DNA of 64,000 nt from Mesocentrotus franciscanus (Eukaryota; Echinodermata; Echinoidea; Camarodonta; Strongylocentrotidae). The translations under genes and the position numbers were made by a program. Below, one piece after another: positions 22,884 through 33,755 of the stretch (the first letter of the stretch is position 1; each line of letters starts with the position of its first letter). A model generated the notes under the pieces. It made no database searches. It was not told the origin of the DNA and saw nothing but the letters and a program-made list of their open reading frames with translations. The stretch lies in contig CP137684.1 in assembly GCA_037976565.1 (NCBI GenBank), forward strand, positions 20,150,259-20,214,258, read 5' to 3'.

Positions 22884-24426
22884 CCAATCAAAATTGAAAA
22901 GGAAATTTAACCTTGATGCATTAATATGCTACCTGGGAGGGAGGGACCTGACAGAGGCCAATGATCACGGTGGCTCTTACTTTTTGCTAGATATTGAGAA
23001 GTAGTTGTGATGACTCTAAATGATGATGATATAGGCTACAACTGAAAATTGGATAGAAAAGAATGAAAGTATTGATTGTTAACAAATAATTGGACATTTA
23101 GAGATATGATTAAATGAATCAATATGGTTGATCGATTTAATAAATGAATAAGCAAGTGACAGATGACAAAAAGATATATTGATATAAACTTTTGAACATA
23201 TTTATTTATTTAACATATATTTGCCCCCCCCCCAAAAAAAATGAATGAGAGGGAGGGACAATGAGGGGGGGGGGGGGGGTGAATAATGAAGAAAACTACC
23301 AGAATAAAGCAGAAGATTAGAAGATGAAAGTGAAAGGGGGTTTTATTTAGTGGCATATTGGAGGACAGGTAAAGGGGCAATTCGCCAATCTCCAAAATTT
23401 CAACAATTAAAAAAAAAGGAAAGTCCCAAAATATTTTTCTACTTTCTTTATATGAACATAAGGACTTTTGAGATTGGGTTTTGCTGGGGAGGAGTCGGGG
23501 GAATCTTAGTGACAGAAATCACTCCATGAAAATATAACATGAAATAGAAAGGAGTAGGAATAAGTAGAAAATACATTAAAAAAATACAAGAAGAAATATG
23601 CTCACAAAAAACAAAACAAGAATGGGGAAACTATATCAGAGGGAGGGATCAAAGTGGAAAATAAATAAATCACATTTTGTTTACAACTTTATTGAAAGTA
23701 TTTTATTAGTTCACCACTACCGTAGATGCTATTTATTGACCAATCACAGACCGCGGTCTTTTCGAAAGTTTACCATATCCAAATCTGTACGGCTAGCCCG
23801 CTGCATTTCAAAACATCACTTCATCAAACTTTGTAGCGGCGAAATTCAGCTTTCTAACCGTAATCTTGACTTTCATCATTGGTGCCAAGTGGTATGTACT
23901 TCTTCGAAATTCATTTTAGGATATTTTTTCAGTGAATTGATGTGGAAATATACAGATTTTGAAGTGTGAAAATGAGAATCATTTCCTGCAATGCCAGCAT
24001 GTGTATCCCGCACAACGTGATCGAAGGAAGCTCCTCGGCCGGTCCTCCCCGCCGGTCCTCCCCGCTGTTGCAGGCAGCCGTACTGCCATGCCATGCGCTT
24101 GGCATTTCATTTGTAGATCTATGAAATGGGGCCCTATGTCTGCTCGCCTAATATTTCACCTGAAATTGATAAGAACTTTCTATTGACTTGATCTCATCTT
24201 ATATTCTATTTCTAGAGAGTAAGTGTGCCGTAATTTTGTTAAAATTCAAGCAAGAACAAATGTCATTTCCACAAAAAAACCTCCAAAAGAGTCCAAAAAA
24301 AAGGCGGTGTCATTTTTATTTTGACATTCACATTTTGACAAAGCCAACGTTCCTATGACTAGGGGTCTATTATACCGAAAATTCTGTCTCTTTCGTTCGT
24401 TAGCCTCTGATTTGGCTTTTGGGTAG

Positions 24427-25262
24427 GGTCGGCTCCTCTCTTTAGGCCGATGAAAGTTGATCTCATGGTTCTCGTCAGGCATTGTTGAGATTTTGATGAG
24501 GGATTTAGATCAACTTTCATCTTTCATCTGACTTTGATTTCATGTTCTCGCGGGCATATTTGGAATTTGAATGAGGGATTTTGATCCAAATTCATCTTTC
24601 ATATACAAACCAATAGAACTTGTCGAGGTATCGAGTCTTGTACATTATACATGTAACGCTCTTACACCAATATCATACTCCAATGACTATTTCTTCCAAA
24701 TTTTCTGTGATATTTGGGTTTCTGTGACACCATCTTTATTTCATTTCATTTTCATTTATACTGTCTCGTTTCTGACTTAAACTTAAGGCCCTGTTTTATT
24801 ATACTGGTATTAAATTATGAACTTGATGATATAGCGATAATTGGGCAACGTACACAATGCACTGAACAGTTTAATACGCGTTAGCTCCCACCCGGTACGG
24901 TAGCGGGAAGCCGGAGTACGGCGTGAGGCAAAACATTCGCCCCGTGTCTAGCCGCAGACTATTCCTGGCCTACGCGATAGGCAGCTAAAGTAGCGGGCGG
25001 CATATTATGCCGCCCGCTACTTTAGACCAATCAGCGATCGACTTGGCAGACATCGCCATGGACGCGTGTCACATGGCCCGCGCGGCAGCCAATCGAAAAT
25101 ATTGTTGATTTTTGAGGCGGCAATTTCATATCTGGACTTTTTGACGCGGGAATTTCGTCAGCGATGAGTGTTGAACTTTTTTGGTGCGCGAGCAAAATTT
25201 GATGCGGGCGCTGACGAGAACCATGAGATCAACTTTCATCGGCCTTAGAGACAGAAGCCGAC
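24427..25262. mobile_element. Inverted-repeat element with near-perfect arms
   Basis: 24445-24478 and 25211-25244 are perfect 34-bp inverted copies, and weaker pairing extends outward through GGTCGGCT/AGCCGACC. The interior is GC-rich and CpG-rich and contains the 41-bp palindrome at 24985-25025. Parts of the outer sequence recur at 27860-28200. Confidence 0.65.
24985..25025. repeat. 41-bp perfect palindrome
   Basis: The 20-base arm CTAAAGTAGCGGGCGGCATA is followed by one T and its exact reverse complement. GC-rich arms in AT-rich DNA. Confidence 0.97.
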
Positions 25263-25436
25263 CATGGCATAGGCGCTCCTGTGCAAACTCGGTGGTACGG
25301 ATCTGGCCACCAAATTCCGGCCAAACTTTTGGACTAAAATTTCACTTTAGCGGATTCATATCCGATGCATTTATTTTTGAAAATTAGTTCTAGGCTAATA
25401 TACATCGGTTCCACTTACCAGATTGACTGTATGATA

Positions 25437-27780
25437 ATAATAATAATAACAACGTCTCTTATAAAGCGCTTACCACCGAAGTCTCTAAGCGCTATAACAC
25501 ACAGAATAGGCTGATAAACAATTACATATTAAACAAAACATAAAAGTGCAAATAAACCTACAAATTACAATACATATGAAATACACATCAATGTGAACAG
25601 AGTAAGTTAATCATTAAAAGCAATTTTGAATAAATGTGTCTTGAGAGAAGTTTTGAATTGGTTAATAGTTTGACAGTTTTTACATTTGAAGGTAGCTTGT
25701 TCCAAAGTTCAGCAGAAGCTTTGGAAAAGAGCGATGGCCATAAGAAAGTGTTGATACAGAAGTAGACATGAGGTTTAATTGAGAAGATGACCGAAGATTA
25801 CGTGAGGGTTTGTATTCATGGATTAGTTCTTGCAGATAAATTGGTGCCAATTCATGAATGCATTTAAAAGTTAAAACCAATATTTTGTACATAATGCGGT
25901 ACGTCACCGGCAATCAATGCAATTTACGGAGTACAGGAGTTATGTGTTCACAAGAACGTGTGTGTGTTACAAGCCTGGCAGCAGAGTTTTGGATTCTCTG
26001 GAGTTTTGCTATGTGCGAGTACGGAAGGCCATAAAGAAGGCTATTACATTGATCAAGACGGCATGTAATAAATGCGTGTACAAGCGTTTCGGTGGTTTTT
26101 TTATCAAGAAAATTTCGAATACGACCTATCTTATACAAGGCATATGAGGCTGAGCGACAAATATTTTTAATATAATCATCCATCCTAAGATCATTTTCAA
26201 AGATGACACCAAGGTTACGTGCACTTTTGACAGGTTGTATGGGAACATTAGCAATTTCGACAGATGGTAATTGGTTGGACTTTCTGAATCGAGATGTTAC
26301 ATGAATAACCTCAGTTTTATCCTCATTTAACTTCAAATCATTAGCAGTGGACCAAGCTTTGATATCATTTATACATCTTTCAAGTTTGGTAATGACAGAA
26401 TGGTCGGAATCACGTTTTAAAACAACATATACTTGGGTGTCATCTGCATATATCATTCGGCCTAAACCATGCGCTTCAATAATATCTTCAAGTGGTGCAG
26501 TGTACAAAGTAAATGACAAAGGGCCGATGACAGATCCCTGAGGAACACCTTCAAGTGGTACATGAGGTTTGGATAAAGAGTCATTAATGACAATAGATTG
26601 AGAACGATTCATAAAATATGTTTTAAACCAATTCAAGGCAGTACCTGATACACCATATCTATTTCGTAGCGATCAAGAAAAATATTATGACTGATAGTAT
26701 CGAAAGCCGCAGAATAGTCTAAAAGTATCAAAACAGCCTCATCACCTTGGTCCACAGCTAACAACAAATCATTATAAACACGTAAAAGAGCAGTTTCAAC
26801 GCTATGACAAGGTCTATATGCAGATTGCATTTTACTACACAGATTGTTTGATGATAGATAGCCCTGAATTTGAGAAGCACAAGCACGTTCAATTGTTTTA
26901 GCAAGAAACTTAAGGTTGGCAACAGGCCGATAGTTTTTCAAGATTTCACAATCCAAGTTTGGTTTCTTCAAAAGAGGAGTGATTTGTGCCGATTTCAAAA
27001 CACCGGAAATTGACCACTTTGAATAGACATGTTTATAATTTTGGTAATGACTGGTAAAAGCTCATCTAAACATTTCTTAAGCAACCATGTTGGCATTGGA
27101 TCGAGACTACATGAAGTAGAAGGAGATTTCATTATTATGACTCTGACAGTATCCTCTGATACTGGTGTAAATTCAGGAAATGAAGAATTGCATGAATCAA
27201 GCATGGATATGGAAACATCCGTTTTTGATGAATCCTTAAGAACATTTTTGATACTCCGAATTTTGTTGGTAAAAAAGTCAGAAAATGTTCAGCAAGTGAA
27301 AGATCAGAATCGTCAGAAGGTAACACCTTGGATACTTTTGGTCTGCACAATTTGTTGACTTTTTGAAATAGCTGCTTTGAATTACAGCCTTCAAATTGCT
27401 TTGAATGATGGTTTTGTTTAGATTGTTTGATCATGCGATTATATTCATAACATTGGCTTTTGAAAATTTGTCTGTCAACTTCTAATTTAGAAGCATTCCA
27501 ACGTCGCTCAAGGCGTCGTAAGTTCCGTTTCATTTCATGTAATTCTTCATTGAACCAAGGTGCGTTAGGACGACACCTTATTGTGCGAGTTATTAAAGGT
27601 GCGTGCTTGTTTTTAAGGTCATTTAGAACAGAGTCATATTGACAAACCAAGTTTTCCAATTCAGATGCGGGAGATTTATACAGAGGTGAATTTAATATAT
27701 CAGTGCGAAAGACATTAATATCAATATCGCGAAATTTACGGAAAGAGATTTTAATTTTTGCTGGTTTTGGTCGCGCATTT
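25437..27780 (-). mobile_element. 5'-truncated, decayed non-LTR retrotransposon (CR1/L2-type reverse transcriptase)
   Basis: On the - strand, reading from about 27780 down to 25680, are the ORF2 pre-RT part (NAPWFNEELHEMKRNLRRLE), the RT start (MKSAQITPLLKKPNLDCEIL) and the RT core (LEGVPQGSVIGPLSFTLYTA, MIYADDTQVYVV). A C-terminal part follows (THIHEYKPSRN-like, LAPIYLQELIHEYKPSRNLR). The catalytic YADD is intact but the frame is broken into four or five pieces. The endonuclease domain is missing. The 3' end is a (TTA)n tail at 25437-25448, as in CR1/L2/Rex-type LINEs. Not active. Confidence 0.9.
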
Positions 27781-27856
27781 AAGGGTCTTTTTTCCCGGTT
27801 TTCCTCGTCGAAATTGAAGTCCGCTCCGTGTTGAAATTGTTACTGCGCATGCGCTG

Positions 27857-28200
27857 CAAAAAGGGGAGGCTCCTCTCTTTAGAGACAGGACAGAAGCCGA
27901 CCACAGCGGCTGCATTGCAAACTAATGCTCGCGTCCGAGCAGTAAACTTATGCCCAAAATACTACATTTTACCCGATGCATATCCGATGCATTTATTATT
28001 GTAAATTAGGACTACCGGTAGGCTAAACTACGAGAGTTTACTGCTCAGACGCTAGACCGAAGATTTCTGTCTCTTTCGTTCGTTAGCCTCTGATTTGGGT
28101 AGGGGTCGGCTCCTCTCTTTAGAGACAGAAGCCGACCAAAGCGACTGCATTGCAAACTACTGCACGCGTCCGAGTAGACCGAAAATTAGGGGTCTATGTC
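27857..28200. repeat. Repeat block shared with the 24.35-25.3 kb region
   Basis: TCGGCTCCTCTCTTTAGAGA, CTGCATTGCAAACTA and TCTCTTTCGTTCGTTAGCCT occur here, some twice (27868 and 28105), and again near 24380-24440 or 25250 in one or the other orientation. The LINE lies between the two blocks. Confidence 0.65.
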
Positions 28201-28813
28201 TCATCATACTCTCATTGAAATCGACTGTAGACTAGCCTACACGCAGTTTGGGATATTTGATGTGAATTTCAAGAAATTCTAGGCCTGTGCCGGCTGTGGC
28301 TAACGAAATGTCAGACAGAAATAATTTTTACTGTATGGTATGGCCTAAGCCAGGCTAAGGGCAGGCAGGGGAATTCTTTAATAAAACTGACATTTGTCAA
28401 CCTTCCCCATAGGCCGTACACAGACGGTAACCCTTGCTGCACGTACATGGGGAGGATTAACTAGCTGATTTTCGCTGAAATCTGGCGCAAAATTTGCCCT
28501 CAGTTTTTCTTTATAAATCTAGATTTAACAGTTTGATTTAAAAAAGTAAGATTGGAAAGAAAATAGATGATATCTAGATCTAAGTTTCATATAGGTCCAG
28601 ATCTATTTCTATATATCATTATATGGGCCCAGACATTGCGTGTCCGGATAGGATGACACAACCAGACACTTATAAAAACAGCAATTTTAGAAGTTTACTA
28701 GCATTATTTCATGAATATTTTTAAGACTTAGACTAGACTATGATGGTTAGTGCAATTTGATGAATATTTTTCGTTCAATTTGAAAGCAAAAGAGAAGTCT
28801 TTATGTTTGTTAC

Positions 28814-29637
28814 GTGTCCGGACACCCAGCCTGGCCCCTCATCAAAATAACATCCAAAATCATTTTAAAACATCAAAATATGACATGTGCGCGATGAGAC
28901 CGGCAATCACACTCAAAGTTCATTGCGTAACCTCTAGAGCTGTGCATAACCTAGACCGAAAGCTTCAGTCTCTGATATCGACAGTTGTTCCGCTGAGATT
29001 GCATCTGGCTCCTCTGACCGCCTCTATACATGGGGAATGTCAACAAATGTCAGTTTTATTAAAGAATGACCCATACCAGACGGTTATTTCTGTCTATGCA
29101 TAACCGTGTCATGAGGTACTCGAGTACACTCCTAGGCTTACAGGCGAGTCCTTGATTACTCGGACGCCATGTGTTTTTTTTTTTTTTTTTTTAATTTAAA
29201 AAATTTTTTTTTTTGTTTGTTTGTTGTGTCCGGACACCCAGCCCGGCCCCTCATCAAAATAACATCCAAAATCATTTTAAAACATCAAAATATGACATGT
29301 GCGCGATGAGACCGGCAATCACACTCAAAGTTCATTGCGTAACCTCTAGAGCTGTGCATAACCTAGACCGAAAGCTTCAGTCTCTGATATCGACAGTTGT
29401 TCCGCTGAGATTGCATCTGGCTCCTCTGACCGCCTCTATACATGGGGAATGTCAACAAATGTCAGATTTATTAAAGAATGACCCATACCAGATGGTTATT
29501 TCTGTCTATGCATAACCGTGTCATGAGGTACTCGAGTACACTCCTAGGCTTACAGGCGAGTCCTTGGTTACTCGGACGCCATGTGTTTTTTTTATTTTTT
29601 TTTTTTAATTTTTTAAAATTTTTTTATTTTTTGTTTG
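28814..29637 (+). repeat. 412-bp tandem duplication
   Basis: GTGTCCGGACACCCAGCC starts at 28814 and again at 29226. The two units differ at only a handful of positions, apart from the poly-T part. The duplication carries the left part of a hAT-like element, so it arose after that insertion. It produces two near-identical open frames of about 100 residues that are not genes. Confidence 0.93.
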
Positions 29638-30052
29638 TTGCCAGCACCATACTACGAACAGTACGAAGGTTCGTCTCTGAAAACCCACGCGATTTTACTT
29701 TTAGTTGCTGTTGAAAGCGCCTATTTGTGCTTTTGACAAATAATTGAAACAATGTTATTTTTAAAACTAAAGATGACAGACAAATATTCCTCCGAGTCCA
29801 AACAGAAATCCGGAGATTTGGTCCCAGTTTCTGAGTGGTGAGTTGACAGTGACACCCTGTGTATAATTGAGCTGGGAAACATTTTTACCCACGGTACCAT
29901 TCCGGTGCTCTTCTGGCACGGGTGACCGTCGGCCTGGACAGTGCCAGGTGAACGGGGGGAAAAAAAAAATGGTGGCCGAGTATTCGAGTACGAGAAATCG
30001 TACTCAAGCAGTTGTCAACAGTGCGAGTACTCGTCGCAGCCTTAGTAACCTC
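29339..30052. mobile_element. hAT-like non-autonomous element, family A, copy 1
   Basis: The element 29347-30044 begins TAGAGCTGTGC and ends GTCGCAGCCTTA. The 8-bp duplication GTAACCTC lies immediately outside both ends (29339-29346, 30045-30052). The interior shares CATACTACGAACAGTACGAA and CTCCGAGTCCAAACAGAAAT with the copy at 37299. It also contains a nested 145-bp insertion. Confidence 0.9.
29355..29517. mobile_element. Nested insertion inside hAT-like copy 1
   Basis: The insert 29364-29508 starts TAGACCGAAA and ends TTTCTGTCTA (9 of 10 inverted). It is flanked by the 9-bp repeat TGCATAACC at 29355-29363 and 29509-29517. Copy 2 of the host element (37299) has an uninterrupted TGCATAACTG here. 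The duplicated version lies at 28952-29096. Confidence 0.85.
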
Positions 30053-30376
30053 CCCTCACTAACCCATACGATCTACTTTGAACAGTCTCTGTATAAAGGT
30101 GATCAGTAGAGCCAGATGTGGTCTTATGAACGACCATCAATATCAGAGCATGAAGCTTTCAGTTTACTTTATAATATTGTCTAACATAACTCATAAGTCT
30201 TTAGAGATTTATGAAATATTGCATGTAAACTTCTTCAAATTACTGGTTTATTTTTAAAATCAACTGTCCGGATACACAACCTGTCCAGACACAACGACAA
30301 CGTCTGGGTATATTAAATTTAATAAGACATTTCTCACTACTTTTCTTTTTTTTTAAATTCTTTTTGATCCATTCAG

Positions 30377-30458
30377 ATAAACCTAAACCTACTAATGTCC
30401 ACATCAGGAGAGAAGAGGAAGAAGGATAGTATAGGAGCCAGCTGCAGGAGGAAGAAAG
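30377..30458 (+). CDS. arhgef39: RhoGEF exon 1 (start codon exon)
   Basis: The acceptor is ATCCATTCAG and the donor AAAG|GTAAGC. The ATG at 30395 opens MSTSGEKRKKDSIGASCRRK, which is basic. The 18 bases before it are open in the same frame, so an upstream coding exon cannot be ruled out. A 5' UTR exon is expected further upstream and was not identified. Confidence 0.7.
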
Positions 30459-33400
30459 GTAAGCTCATCAAATCACAGGTCGGTCACCTCAACTTGTTTG
30501 TTTGTTTGTTTTACCTGACTGCGAAGAAAGCATACATGTGTATGCTTGTAAGTAAGCAACCAGGGGACCAATAGCTTTAAATCCTCTCTGAGGAACTTGG
30601 TAATGAGGATTAATGCCTTACCAAAGGGCACTAGCGTATATACTCGGTTTTGAGCCCGGAAACTCCTGGTTACGAGACCACTGCTCTATCACTGAGCCAT
30701 CCCGCCTCCTCCTCAGTTGACTAACTGTTGGAAACCTTGAAAATCAGAAAAGAAATTGTTAATGTCTGTGCAAAAATTTGGTGAAAAATTTGTGAAGTTA
30801 TTACATTTTATTTGATCCCTACAAAAATTGTGCAAACTTTGGATTTCCTTTGCGAGCACCTCTCCATTTGTTTTGAATAAATATTTTGCAAAAATATCAA
30901 AACTTATGGTCTCGATAAAAGAGAACCTCTAAGAAAATGTTTCCTAAATTCCTATAGTATAATTCTTGCAGAGATTATTAGGCGAAATTGGAAATTGGTT
31001 GATCATTAAGTAAAAATAAATAGACAATTTAGCTTGCAAAGGAAATCTTAGTTGCCTCTTTGTGTAGTGATATCAAAAACTTTCTTACCGGTATTCATAG
31101 AATTCTTCTGAAACTTACGTGTCTCTTTCAATTTTCTGCTTTCAGTGAAATCAGTAAAATCAAGGTTGACTTCCCTTTAAATTCACAGATCATAGGATCT
31201 AGTCTTACCCTTACGGGAAAATAGAATGTGTCATGTTTCAACAGGCCTGTGTTTCAACTTTCTAGTCTTAAAGTTACTGAAAGTTACTGACCATTTCTGA
31301 GAATCCCATTTGATAATTAGTTCTTGTGCCCCTTAGGCATTGTTTAACAATGTTAAATCTGAGATGCATGGCCCTACGTGTTATCAGTGTCTGTGATATG
31401 GTCTAATATTGAAGCCCTAAAAAAAATTGGGCTTCAAAATGATCATTAAGTGCCTCAAAAAAGTAAAAATCTTTGAGTGACTGGTTTTACCATACCGGTA
31501 CTCATTTTCCCCCAATAGACTGTAGTGTTATAAAAACCGTTAGGAAAACAAAAAATGAAATTTCGATTTCCAATCATAAATATCTTGATAATCAGACAGG
31601 CGATCGGCTTGTAAAAGTCATGTGATTCCTGACTGACCTAAAGGTTTATAATGATGATTGCAGCATGAGCTAAATCCAGGATTTTGTTTCAGAATCTGAG
31701 GCAATGTTACATTTGTTTTCTTTATATACATGTACATATACAAATATCACATTTTTTTGTAATAGGGATTGCCATTGATAAGCCTGTGGCCTTTGCAGAT
31801 CCCACCTTATTTGAATTTGTTGTGTTTTATACTTGTTATTTTCTCTTTTAATGTATATGTTATTGTCATTTGTGACTGTTGTTTTTATTCAAATGTGAAG
31901 ATAAAATTAATTGAATTGAATTTGTCTGTTTATTTGATCAGTTCGGAAATCACTGAGCTGGCGTGAGAGCAAGGAGGCCATCAAGCAAGACTTGGAAAAT
32001 TTCTTTCAGGAGAGGTTTACAAGAGGTGCTAAAATGGAGCGTAAACGAGAGAAGATTCTTACAGAGATCTTTGCATCAGAACGACGTTACTTGGAACAGT
32101 TGGATATCATCATCACTGTAAGCTATCTAGGAGAACCCCAAATATCATAATCAGTGAATTACCAGTTCATATTTAGTTTGGACATGTTTATGTCTTCTAT
32201 CATTTTATGAAGTCGATTACACCTTACATGCATCATGCCATAAAATCACATTCTTATCATGATAAAGGTAGTGTATCAATTTGTCACAATTTATATTATG
32301 GAATGGCTTACATGTACAGTAGCATCGTACCTTAACAATATAGTATGAACTTTGAATCCCTTACTTGTAGGATCAGGATCTGTTATATGATATAATGTTA
32401 GAAGTATTTTCTACATTGACAATCTGAGGCATTTTCGGAGACTAACCATGACAAATCGTGTGATGAATGTCATGCCTTTTATTTAGGAATAGAATAGTGC
32501 TGGAATGTTCTTGCCATTTCTGGATTAATTTGAATAAAATTACTGAGCATGTGCATTAGCAGCAGACTACATGTACATCTCCTGCCAACTAAACTGTAGT
32601 GGAACTTAGACTAGACTTAACTCTGGTTTAAACTGGACTTTCAGAAACAGAAATGGAGTTAAACCAGACTTAGACTGGAGTTTAAGTTATATCCAACTTC
32701 ATAAGACAATCCATTGAATTCATTTTTGTGTAATGTTTTCTCTCTTTTTTTCTATCTGCAGCATTTCATAAAACCATTGAGACAGCTGCGTATTGTGCCC
32801 GAGAATGATATTCGTATCATGTTTGGAGACATTACAGCTATTCAAGCCATTAACAAGGAACTCTTAGCTCATATGGAAGAGATGAGTATTGGAGAAGCTT
32901 TCTTACAGCTAGCTCCTTACATCAAGCTCTACTCTACCTATGCTAATAACTTTGAGAAGGCAGTCGATCTTCTACAGGTATGCTTAATAGGCCATTTTCA
33001 TAATGTAATCAAATTTAACGCACAAATCTTTGTTAAGTGCCATGTTACAAATTATTTCATTCACCTGTTATGAACAATGGTATTTCAATTTTCAATAATC
33101 AGAATGCGAATTGCATACATTATGTGTTGGGTAGGACAAGCCATAATGTTTGTCCCACCTAGCAACACTTAATCTATGCAATTCGCATTCTAAATTGTTT
33201 TCCTGAGCAAAAAATAAAGGGGCAAGATGGCTAATGATATTTTGCTGCATCTTTGTGTACTTCAACATAGGAATGGGAAAACAAGACAGCTAAATTTGTT
33301 CGGTTCTTGAGAGAGACGGAGAAGAAAGAACAATGCCGTAGTCTTACATTGCATGCTCTACTCATTACTCCTATTCAGAGAGTTCCAAGGTAAGAACAAA

Positions 33401-33711
33401 AATTGTAATTTGAAATTGAAATTGAAATTTGTAATCATTACATGCATTAGTGAAAGAGATAATTGTTTATCAATGCAGTGATAAGTAGAATTAACATTGT
33501 ATATGTGCCTTGTATAATTATGTTGATCCTTTATACAATGTCAATATCATGGATTGTAATGTATAGTATTGGTCTTCAAGCTGCCTCATTTAAATATCAA
33601 TTATTCCCTCAACGGACAGGTATGAAACAATCATTGAAATGTACATTGTCATTTTATATGTACATGGAGCCATGCATGATCTATCACAGTCTGATTTGTA
33701 GAAGGGTTATT

Positions 33712-33755
<44 letters not shown>

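Larger units (their letters stand above)
19571..24340. other. Intergenic region with scattered repeats, no gene seen
   Basis: AT-rich. It contains the foldback at 21364-21540, a LINE-tail-like stretch near 22030-22340, a dispersed repeat 22523-22883 and homopolymer runs near 23222-23280. No splice-consistent coding exon was recognised. Confidence 0.55.
28628..30308. mobile_element. Composite TIR element with CCCAGAC termini
   Basis: The left end reads CCCAGACATTGCGTGTCCGG. The right end, reverse complemented, reads CCCAGACGTTG followed by a related TGTCTGGA block. Inside are the 412-bp tandem duplication and a hAT-like insertion. The outer boundaries are less certain than those of the inner elements. 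Confidence 0.5.

Noticed and set aside
25914..26636. Host gene with a reverse-transcriptase domain
   Set aside because: It is part of a LINE with broken frames and a (TTA)n tail, so a retrotransposon remnant.
28750..29515. Two near-identical open frames of about 100 residues
   Set aside because: They arise from the 412-bp tandem duplication within nested transposon sequence; no domain is visible.
30640..30712. Possible tRNA genes here, at 49760-49826 and at 55060-55137
   Set aside because: The tRNA-like heads are followed by shared SINE bodies and tails, and the first copies have degenerate B boxes. They are SINEs, not tRNA genes.
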